The translations under genes were made by a program, and so were the position numbers. This document shows, piece after piece, positions 55,340 to 64,000 of a stretch of 64,000 nt of DNA (position 1 is the stretch's first letter; the number at the start of each line of letters is the position of its first letter). The stretch covers positions 124,001-188,000 of the forward strand of contig VUYT01000031.1 of assembly GCA_008802785.1 (NCBI GenBank). The letters are read 5' to 3'. A model generated the notes under the pieces. It was given only the letters and a program-made list of their open reading frames with translations. It had not been told where the DNA came from and ran no database searches. The DNA comes from Symmetrospora coprosmae. Its lineage: Eukaryota; Basidiomycota; Cystobasidiomycetes; Symmetrosporaceae.

Positions 55340-58271
55340 ATGAGCGAGTCCACTTCACCACCACCACACACGTCGCAGGCAAAGGCGAAGAAGATCAACG
55401 TCAATGGTGGGTGGGATATGACATGCATGCACGGCAGTGGCTTGGCTCGTATTGATGGGTACTGCGAATGATGGACATCGCAGCCCTCAAGCTGCTCCAG
55501 TCGTCGCGGCAGACGTACGGGCTGAGGACCAACGACTACACGCGCTACCACAACCACGCAGTGAGGAGGATTGCGACGCTGAGGAGAGCGACAGACACCG
55601 TCAATGGCAGTGGCAGTGGCAGCATAGCCAAGGGGAAAGGGAAGCAGCAGCAGCACGGCCAGGGGACAGCCGCAAAGGCGGGTCAGACAAAGAAGGCGGC
55701 TCCAGCAGCGACAACCACCGCAAAGAAGGGCAAGGGCAAGGGCAAGGGCAAGGGGAAGGGGAAGGGAAGCGCAGGCAAGAATGCTGTCATATCCACCTCA
55801 AAACCCGCCTACAGGTCCACCACAAAGAGCATCGACGCCCCATCCATCGCCAAAGACGGGCGCCTCGTAGAGCTCCTCCTCTGGGAGGCTGAGCGCGCCT
55901 GGTCCGAAGGGCTGAAGCAGCGGGAGGCGCTCGCCCTCCTCGAGCGCGCAAGCGCAAACGCAGGGACTCTTCCAAAGCCCGGCAGCGGCCTCGCAAAGAA
56001 GCGCCACCTGTCGCACAAGCGCCTCGCAAGAGCCGCAGCCCACGCCGACCGCCTGGCCCGGCTCCTCCGCCTGCTCTTTCACCGCGCAGCGGCTGCTTCC
56101 ACCGGCGAGCATCAGGACAGGGAGGGTACCGCAGCTACAGCCATGGCCACGGCCACGGCAGCTAAAATCACCGCATCGACCCTCCTCCAGATCGAAATCT
56201 ACTCGCTCTACATCTCCGGGACGCACCACTTTGCCCTCGCCTCTGCCCCCGGCTCGGCTGCAGACGCGGCGCGCTCGGCAGCACACAAGGGTGCGCACGA
56301 GCTCAGCGTCGCGTATGTCCTCCTCGAGGCGTTTGGCAAGCACACGGAGCGCGCACAGGACGAGGCGCTGGCATTTGAAATGCTCGACGAGCTCGAGCCC
56401 ATGATTCGGTTCTGCGCGTACAAGGCCGACATCCAGAGCCAGAGTCAGGGTCAGGGCAACAGCAGTGCAGGTGGCGTGGGCGACACAGCCCGCGCCGTGG
56501 GCTCGCCCATCGTCGACAAAGACGAAAAACCCACGCTGTATGCGACCCTCGTCGCCGCGTACGCGAGGGAGGAGGCGGCCTCAGGGCGCAAGGCGAGAGC
56601 GAAAGAGGACAGGATCGACGCCGTCAAGAGCATTACCTGGCGAGACCTCGACGTGCCGGTCAAGAGCGCAGAGCTTTCCACTGCGCTCGGGCGGGTCGAG
56701 GCTGCACTCGACTCTGTCGAGAAGACAAGGAACAGCATCGGTGCCAGCAAGTCTGCCACAGCCAACAGTCAGAAGAAGAGCCGTCCTGCCAACAAAGCTG
56801 GCAAGGGGACCGCGGGCGGAGGAGCGGACGAGGACACTGCCGTCACTGCCCCGCCAGAGCCGACACCCGCACGAGCCGCACCCGCGCTGACGCTGCCGCC
56901 CAAGGCGTTCGTCAGCGATAAGGCGCTGGCCCGGTACGACAGCGCGCTCTCGGTCCTGCAGGACGCCGAGTCGGTGACCAAGAAGCTCGTCAACGACAAC
57001 GCGACGGCGCTGTCGCGCGCGCACTCTGCGCGGTTCGAGAGCGCGACAAAGCCGCTCGCCGTCGCGCACGCGTGGGTCAGCTACCAGCTGCTCAGCCTGC
57101 GCATCTCGCGCGACGAGGCCCTGCTCCGCAACACGCTCGCCAAGCTCGAGTACCGCGAGGCGCGCACGCGGGCTAAGAAAGACGCGAGCAACGGAGGCAA
57201 GCGCTACAATGGCACGGGCCCCGTCCCGCTCGCTCTGCGGAGGAAGAGGGCAAAGACATTCCCCATGCTCGCAAAGCTCCTCGAGGGCAACCTGCAGTCG
57301 CTGGAACAGATCCGCGAGCTCGATATCGTCGAGGAAGACGCCGACGACCTCGCTGGGAGGGTCGACGGCAAGATTGCGTACGACAAGGCGAGGAGGTGTG
57401 TCTGGGCTTCCGCTCGATCCCACGCTTCCGCTAGTCTTCGATGGCATGGACTAGTCAACTGATGCCAAAAACGTGTCCTGTTCCTACCAGGTGCCTGTAC
57501 GTCGGGCAGACGTACGCGCTCGTCGACAAGTACGCAGAGGCCCTCTCGCTCTTCCAGCGCGCATCGCTCTACATCCGCCAGCTCCGGTCGTCCGCCGTGC
57601 CACTATCCGAGCTGGTCGAGGCCACCCCGGACACGCCTGCCGCAAAGCACCATCATGGCGTGACGCCCCTCCTCATCCCCGACACATCGGTCGCGGCGCT
57701 TGAGGCGCAGCTGAGCGAAGCGGAGGACCGCGCGCGCAAGGACTGGTTCCTCTTCCAGCATGCAGCCAGATCGACCTTTGACGCCGACGCTGCCGAGTCC
57801 GGCGCCACCGCCACCGAGGAGCAGTGGCAAGGGCACGGCCTCGACTCGGCCGTCAAGAGCCTCGCGCTGTATGGGCAGCCCGGCGCAAAGCGCCCCAAGA
57901 AGCGTACCGGCCCGCTGTTCTTCGACGTTGCCTTCAACTATGTCGCTGGCATTGACCTCGACGTCCTGGATCGAGCAGCAAAGGGCGACCCGCTCGGAGC
58001 CGCCGCGGCATCTCCCGCTGCAGCTGCAGCGGCAGCGCCAGAGCCAATGCAGGTCGATAAAGCTGAGAAGTCCGGCGAGAGTGTGGCGCACACAGTGCAG
58101 AAGACGCTCGAGCAGACGGCGAAACAGGTCGCGCAGAAGGCCGAGCAGGCGGCCACGTCCGTCGCGGCAGCTTTGCCGGAAGCCAAGCAGGAGCCAGCGC
58201 CAAAGCAGCAGCAGCAGCAGCCCCCGAGCGGCAGCAGGTTCTGGGGTCTGTTTGGCGGAGGCAAGAAGTAG
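55340..58271 (+). CDS. SRP68: Signal recognition particle subunit SRP68
   Basis: Three exons: 55340..55406, 55484..57395, 57491..58271; 919 aa, phases 1 and 2. Recognised by LKLLQSSRQTYGLRTNDYTR followed by YHNHAVRRIATLRR (the arginine-rich RNA-binding domain start), LLLWEAERAWSEGLKQRE, SHKRLARAAAHADRLARLL, and TPR-like repeats with AKLEYREARTR and RRCLYVGQTYALVDKYAEAL, ending in a low-complexity tail. SRP68 forms a heterodimer with SRP72 and bends the 7S RNA in cytosolic SRP. The protein is longer than the roughly 600-residue animal form because of Ala/Gly-rich insertions, including a Lys-Gly alternating run (about 85-100) from a GGGCAA repeat. A Pro/Gln-rich C-terminal extension with QQQQQ is seen. 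Head-to-head with GET3. Confidence 0.93.
55729..55769 (+). repeat. GGGCAA repeat in SRP68
   Basis: Tandem GGGCAA/GGGGAA units encode an alternating Gly-Lys run near the RNA-binding domain of SRP68. Confidence 0.8.
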
Positions 58272-58882
58272 CGGCCCGTTCTAGCTGAAGCGTAGCATTG
58301 CGCGCTGCTTGTGTGAAGGGATGAACGCGGGCAGCTAGCTGCACAATGCTCGCAAATGACAGGTGTCTGCGCCTTCTTCCTCGCCGTGCTGCGCTACCGA
58401 TGACCTACTCACCGCGCCATAAGGCTACGCGTAAAGTGGGATCGTCCTAATGTACCAAGCTCAGATTTCCGCAGTAACCGCCGGCCATCACCATGCGCCA
58501 GGCCGATACTCGCTCCTCCAGACTGCACGCATAGGTGATCGTGGATACCGGTGTAGTTTTGGCCGCCTTCGCTGCGCCATACCAGGCACAGTTGTCAAAG
58601 CGCCCGGAGGGATGCCCCTGCACGGAAGCTCCGGATCCACGTGGCTCGCGGATTGTCTCACATCGACCGATCGACATAGTCAGCATGTCACCCACTTCGG
58701 GTGACTTTCTCCACTTTTCTGCTCTTCATGCGCATCCTGTTGGGCCTCGGGCATCACCTCCGTCTTCCAGGCGCAGCGATGCATCATGCCCTAAGGACGA
58801 CCGCCGCATCGGAGGACACAAATTGTTTAGCGCTCCTTCCTCCATCTACGACTCATAGCTCGTTTCGTTCGGGCTACGAAGT
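58272..58882. other. Intergenic region
   Basis: 611 nt without a recognisable coding or RNA feature on either strand. Confidence 0.4.
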
Positions 58883-59818
58883 ATGAACCAGCCAGATGAG
58901 CCTCTGCTGCCGCCACAATACCGAACATACACCGCCTTCTCGCAGGCGGTGATCCAAGCCGCCTGCAACCGCGTCAGTGAGCATATAGACGGACTTGTCA
59001 CGCGTAAGTCGTCACTGGCCATTCCACCGTGGTGGAGTGGACCTCGGGCACCCCGAGGATGTGACCTGATCGCGCTTCTCAATCTCTCGACACGCAGAAG
59101 TGCCACAGAACGCAAACTTGCCGGATGACGACCGGGCCCCGCAAAATGGAGGAGTCGAGGTACTCCGTCGTCTCAGAGCACTCAGAGAGTTTGCACGAGA
59201 GGCCCAATGGGCGGGCCACTTGATCGAGCAATACCTGAACGGCTTCGTGGCGATCATCCAGCGTCTCGGCTGGGGAGTCGTCTCTGGGTGCCTGGCTGCA
59301 GCTGCAGGAGCCTTTTGGCTCTTCAGGCTGTTAGCTCGTGGCATTGCGGCAGCTGCTGGGCCTGCCGCTGAGGATGCTGGTGGAGCCGCCCTCCGATACT
59401 TCCATGCTCGGCGATACTTCACCTGGGCGGTGATGGTAGCCGCAGGTGCTGGGTGTGTGAGGGACGCGGCCCAGATTCTAGGCGCGCGGGAGGCCGACTT
59501 CACGGAGCGGCGCGATGCCAACATGCGTGTTCTTCTCGACCACTTGTTCGAAGAGGTCACTGTGAGCCCGCATGCCACTTTTGTCCGCGCTCATACGCCG
59601 CTACTTGCTGATTAGATCACCGCACCCAGACGGCACTCACAGACAGATACATGGCCCGAACCTTTGCCGGCATCCGCGACCCTGCAAATGCCCACCGGCT
59701 GCTAGAACAGCAGTTCGGACGACCGGAGCTCGTCAATGACACGAATGTTGCCGCAGTGTTCCGGGCCGTTCAGGACGCTGTGCAAGCGCAGGGGAACTGG
59801 GGACTGCCCGCCGCGTAG
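58883..59818 (+). CDS. Two-span membrane protein, hypothetical
   Basis: Three exons: 58883..59003, 59098..59561, 59630..59818; 257 aa, phases 1 and 0. The second acceptor (CCCAG at 59629) was chosen because it continues in frame to ALTDRYMARTFAGIRDPANA. Hydrophobic segments: about 105-130 (VVSGCLAAAAGAFWLFRLLA) and about 150-168 (FTWAVMVAAGAGC), separated by an Ala-rich loop. An N-terminal basic helix RRLRALREFAREAQWAGHLI and a polar C-terminus with ADFTERRDANMRVLLDHLFE are otherwise soluble. Not recognised as a known family; peroxisomal or mitochondrial membrane proteins can look similar. Confidence 0.6.
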
Positions 59819-60077
59819 GGTGCATGAATACTGTACCTGCCTAGAAGTATCCACCTCTGCCTAGAAGTATCTTATCCCAGATAAGGATCGCAGCGACAAC
59901 AGGTTCCTCGCATTCTCTCGGCAGACAAGAAAGACACGAGAAGGTCCGTTGCACATCTGAGACAGCCGCAACGGCGACAGCCGGTGCATGCAGCTTCGTC
60001 GCCATACAGCAATCCCGTCTCAACAAGGCTGGACGGAGCACTGCATACAAACTGCACTGCCCTACTGAAATGGTATG

Positions 60078-63000
60078 CTACTGCACTTCGTGTGCGATGC
60101 TGCCTTGCAAAAGTCGTCTCTCTGACATACCACTCATTACAGCCGTCAACGCGGCGTCCTTCTTCTGCAAGTGCTTGAGCACCAGTCGCGCCAGCTTTTC
60201 CTGGCCCCCCTGATCGCCTTTCATTGTAGCTTTCGGCGATTCGAACGTCTCGTCGGCAATGCGGACGCTCAGCTGCATCGCTTTCGCCGCGCCACCGCTT
60301 CCCAGAGGCGCTGCATCTACCTTCCACTGCGGTGTTGGTCGCTTCGTTGCATTGCAATACTCTGCACCATGCGGAGGAGGAGGAGACTCTTCAGACTTGC
60401 ACGCTGCGCTCGGCATCTGCATAGACACCCGACTCACCTTCGAGCTGCACGACGTGCGACACTTTGAGCTTTGGCTGTGGCTTTGGCTTGTCCAGCGTGA
60501 TCTTGAGCTCGTCGTCCGACCCGCTGTCCTTGCCCAGCTCCTCCGCCTGCGCTGCCCTTCTCGCCGGAATAGTATCCTCGCGCTCCTGCTTGACCTGTGC
60601 GGCATGCGCCAGATCAACCGCGAGCTCCCCCCTCGGCGCCAGTGCTTTCAGCATCGTGAGCTTGAGCTTGCCGATGATGTCGTCCTCGAGCGCCATGCGA
60701 GAGACTGCGTCTTTGGCGGCGGCTTTGCCCGTGTAGATCATGTCCGTTTTGTAGATCGAGACCGGACTGGTCTTGACTGTTAGAAAGGCGCCGTACAGCG
60801 CTTCGAGAAGAGCGGGAGGAAAGTTGGGTCAGCCACGAAACAGCAGTAGCGTTGAAGCACAGCCACACCCACTGGTGTGCTCCTTCGTGGTTAGGTCATA
60901 ATGCGGTCGCTCCGCGTCTTCATGACCCAGAAAGAGCTGGCAGACCTGATGCAGGTAGCTGACCGGCTGACTGAACGGATCCACTTTCACCTCTGGCGAA
61001 TCTTCACGAGCCAAAGCTGGCGGTCCATCTGGGGCTTCTCGCCTCCTCCTGGCGATCGCAGCAGGACCCCATTCCCTGTCAATGAGTGCCAGCAGACCCT
61101 CATGTACCGCCTTCTGCGCCGCTGCCTCTTGAGCCAGTCTGCGATTAGGATAGGACAGCGGGGTGGAGAAGGCGTACTCTTTCCCAGCTGGATCACGAAG
61201 CAGCATGGTCCCGCCGTACAAGCTGCCATCGGCCGATGTTTGACACGTATAGGAGATGTGATCCGCCTTTGCCGCGTCCCCGATCTTGCTTGTGGCTTTC
61301 TCATCGATCGCAGTCATGTACGTCTGCGCTGCCGACGTCTGCGCACTTATCTGAAGGTACTGCGAAACGTCCGCAGCGAAATGTCTTGTCCGCTCTGCTG
61401 GTCCGGAGCTTGTGCTAGAATCTGCACTGAGTATAGCACTCGTCTCTCCACTGGCCGGGTAGCCTCCTCGAGTTTGCTGCTGAGACAAGTACTGCTGGCG
61501 TGCTACCAGCGGATTGGAAGAGAGACTCGGCTGAGTGGGTGCCCATCGCCCGCCATCACCTGCTTGCGACGGTCTAGCCGTCCGCGTATCGACGTAAGGT
61601 GGTGGTGCCGTCAAAGCCTCGTGTGTGACGGGCGCTTGCACGACCGGTACCAAAGGGCGGCTGTTGGCGAACGTGGCATATGGATACGAGCCAGCGTCGC
61701 CACTGACGCCTGTCGGGATATCGTCTGCTCTGTAAAGATTCGGATAGCCGCCCGGTCCTGCGAGAATGTGCCCGAACAGGTCATCGCTTCGATGAGAGCC
61801 AGTCGTGCTGCTGGGAGTTCCGGAACGAGATAATGAAGATGACGGAGCGAGCGATGGCGACCGTCCAAACTTGCTGACCTCCTTGGCTTGCTTCGCTTCC
61901 TCTACCAAGCCCTGCTTGACAGCCAGCTTGGCGACGCTCTCCTTGGCTGCCTTCTTTGTCGGAAATTCGGGTACAATTTCGTACCGTAGGACTCGCATAT
62001 CTGCCAGTCTTGCCGTCAGTGTGCAGCCGAAGCGTGCGTCTGCCGTTCCGTGAATCAGTGCTGTGCTGTGCTGCATGCTAGCCAGACCCTTGACTGGATG
62101 GCACTTACTGATGCTGCGAGCGAGAGTATGCATCGGGCCAATCTCGGAAAACTCAAAAGCAAGAACGTCTGGTCGTCCGGTGTAGGCTTGCATAGAGACA
62201 TTCAGGTATGCCACAGCGCTGAAGTGTTTAGACAAGTCAGCTTGCGCCCGCTCAAACCCGACACTGATCACAGTCTCGGGGACCCACTTCTCCAGATAGT
62301 CCGCATCTTCCGGCTGAACCGTACTCGCCTTCGGCGGGATAAGCGACGAGAACCCAGCCTGCCTCGGACCCAGTCTGTTGATTGCGAGCGTCGACGCCTG
62401 CAGAAGCCGCCGTTGTGCCTCCAGCTCAGCCTTAAGGCCAGACCGCGCTGCAAGTCTGCACACTGCCTCCTTTGCATCCTTCTTCGATTTAAGACAGGGC
62501 GACATGTCGTAATGCCGCACGTCGTCCGGCTTGATGGCGATACGGAGCTTGGCGCCATGCAGTTCCGCTGCAGATGGAGTAAGTACATCAGTCGGAGTCG
62601 TGATGCAGAGCACATGCGGACGGTGAAGACGCACTGCCGTCTCGTATTGCTGACGTGTACTCGCACTCCATGGCCAGCGGGTTCCTCGTCACCTCCTGCA
62701 CCAGCTGCCCCAGCGTACCTGCCGAGTTCTCCTCTTCGACGGGATCGTGCTCCTCTAGAGTCAGCGGGACTGGTACGCCCAGCTGCCGGCATATCTTGCT
62801 TGTGAAGGAATTGTGCAGCTTTAGCAGCGTGACGATCCCTTCTTGGAGAGCGAGGCGGGTTGCTGCCTCCTTGGCGGCTTTTGCGGAAGTGAAATCGACA
62901 TTTGTGCGGTACATCTCGTGGAAATCGGGCGTTGTGCGGACCGTTAGGGTGCAGCCGTGGAGGCGATAATTCCCGACGGCTACATCAGGGTTGTGAGCGT

Positions 63001-63810
63001 CAGGGAAGGGGGAGGACTAGCTAACAAGCCCAGCCCGTGCTCACGGGACGATCCGGACTCGTGTGCATACAGCAGAGCGTGCGAGGGTGTTTCGACGCAA
63101 TACCTCTGGACAGCCAGGTTTAACGCCGTGACAGGATTCTGCGCAGATGCGACCGTTTCTTCTTCCTGGTTGCTAAGGATGGGGACGATGTTGAATCGCT
63201 CATCTCGCCTCGGCAGCGGCTTCGGGCGGAAATGGGGCGCATTGTCCGTGCCGATTCGGTCAGTCTGCGCCATGCTTTCCTGTGCGAGGTCGAGAATGCC
63301 TTTGTGTAGGGCATACTCGGACACCGCACGCTTCGCAGCGCGCTTCGAAGGGAAGGCTGCCTCAGAGGTATATGTGCGAGTCCCGCTTGGCGGGATAGCG
63401 AGCGTCAGCTTGCAGATATAGCTTCGCTTCGCTGCGTTCCTGTAGCAGTGATAGATTGGCGCCTGAGGCGAGACCTTCCGCCAGAACTTCTGGAGATACA
63501 GCGTAGGGCTACGTGCGTGTGCAAGAAGTGATAGAGTCAGTCAGCAACGAGCCCGTCCGACTTGAGGAAGGCCAAACAGCTTGACAACGCACTTGGTCAT
63601 GCGCTCGTCCGGGTCATCAACCAGGTCCCGGTAGGGCTCCTGCGTGTCCATGTCCGAGCCAGACTCGTCGCTGAGGACTGCAGGATCGCCATCGACTCGC
63701 AATGTTGATTCCAGACTGACTTCCATCCTGCTGCCTTTTCGGAAGCCCACTCCAGATGGGTCGCCGAGGCCCTCGCCGCCACCATCACCCTGTACGTAGA
63801 AGTCCGTCAT
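60078..63810 (-). CDS. Protein with seven dsRNA-binding-domain-like repeats
   Basis: Seven exons, 5' to 3': 63562..63810, 63045..63489, 62635..62979, 62109..62567, 60873..62039, 60438..60800, 60078..60361; 1103 aa, all phases closing (0, then 1 five times). Repeats follow the dsRBD plan: an N-terminal helix, three strands, then a conserved final helix with KKxAKxxxxxxAL. The helices are recognisable as KRAAKRAVSEYALHKGI, AKAAKEAATRLALQEGI, KKDAKEAVCRLAARSGL, KKAAKESVAKLAVKQGL, RRLAQEAAAQKAVHEGL, KAAAKDAVSRMALEDDI and, less canonical, GQEKLARLVLKHLQ, at roughly residues 130, 270, 385, 530, 795, 930 and 1075. A Ser/Pro/Gln-rich linker of about 170 residues separates the fourth and fifth. No helicase, RNase III or deaminase domain is seen. 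RNA binding is inferred from the fold only; the lysines that contact RNA are variable, so some repeats may mediate protein contacts. Start at ATG 63810. Confidence 0.75.
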
Positions 63811-64000
63811 TGAGCAGCGAACAAGCACAGAAGGTGAGGCCAGCTTCTGCGACTACGAGCAGAGCTGTAGCACGCAGTCGCTCGATGTCTGGAGCGCTGA
63901 CCGGAGCTCAGCCGAGGTGCCAACACATCTAGACGCTATCGTTTGCGCAAAGGCCGAGAGCTGGATGCGTAGGGGCCTGCGATGGCTGCGAGCGTCCACC
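63811..64000. other. Upstream region of the dsRBD-repeat gene
   Basis: 190 nt to the window edge; presumed promoter. Nothing further is supported. Confidence 0.3.

Noticed and set aside
62050-62805. 251-codon plus-strand frame
   Set aside because: Antisense to the dsRBD-repeat exons, which have clear repeat conservation; no ATG with meaningful product.
1-64000. tRNA, rRNA, transposon, virus-like element and CRISPR signals
   Set aside because: Scanning by eye for B-box-like GGTTCGA motifs, terminal repeats, transposase or reverse-transcriptase motifs and regularly spaced repeats found nothing convincing.

Overview
The window is nuclear DNA of a filamentous or yeast-like fungus, almost certainly a basidiomycete. 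It is GC-rich, with about one gene per 2-2.5 kb on both strands, and most genes carry several short introns (typically 46-90 nt, GTGAGT/GTGCGT donors, CAG acceptors). Intergenic spaces are short and several gene pairs are divergent. Many proteins carry long Ser/Ala/Pro-rich disordered tails, as is common in Basidiomycota. I could not resolve the order (Ustilaginomycotina or Pucciniomycotina are plausible). Gene models were assembled by hand from reading frames, splice-site phase and protein-family similarity; nearly every model closes exactly in frame. No mobile element, virus-like element, rRNA, tRNA or CRISPR was recognised.

Layout. 1-4.1 kb: 3' end of an MFS transporter, then AVL9 (late secretory pathway). 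4.6-11.4 kb: three tandem paralogues of an unrecognised four-TM / coiled-coil / Arg-Gly-rich-tail protein with identical sizes for six exons, including 13-nt and 22-nt exons. 11.7-14 kb: LSM2 and a BTB-domain protein. 14-25 kb, minus strand: an ankyrin protein, an ELL-like elongation factor and an NFKBIL1-like J-domain protein. 25-26.7 kb: SGT2. 26.7-30.5 kb: a gene-poor stretch with three small Ser-rich ORFs that share a C-terminal Cys-x-Pro-Ser ending. 30.5-38 kb: a PAF-acetylhydrolase, the adenylate kinase FAP7/AK6, a polytopic membrane protein and a small membrane protein. 38-42.5 kb: a CDCA7-type zf-4CXXC_R1 protein. 42.9-45.7 kb: two Cys-containing secreted proteins. 46.9-50.2 kb: a small mitochondrial membrane protein and phosphatidylserine decarboxylase. 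50.6-52.8 kb: a FYVE protein. 53.2-58.3 kb: GET3 and SRP68 head-to-head. 58.9-59.8 kb: an unrecognised membrane protein. 60.1-63.8 kb: a protein with seven dsRNA-binding-domain-like repeats.

Functional links. SGT2, GET3 and SRP68 are all ER-targeting components. AVL9, PSD1 and the FYVE protein concern membrane traffic and lipids. The most unusual items are the intron-locked tandem trio, the seven-repeat dsRBD protein whose repeats are repeatedly interrupted by phase-1 introns near the same domain position, and the three Cys-ended ORFs in the gene-poor zone.
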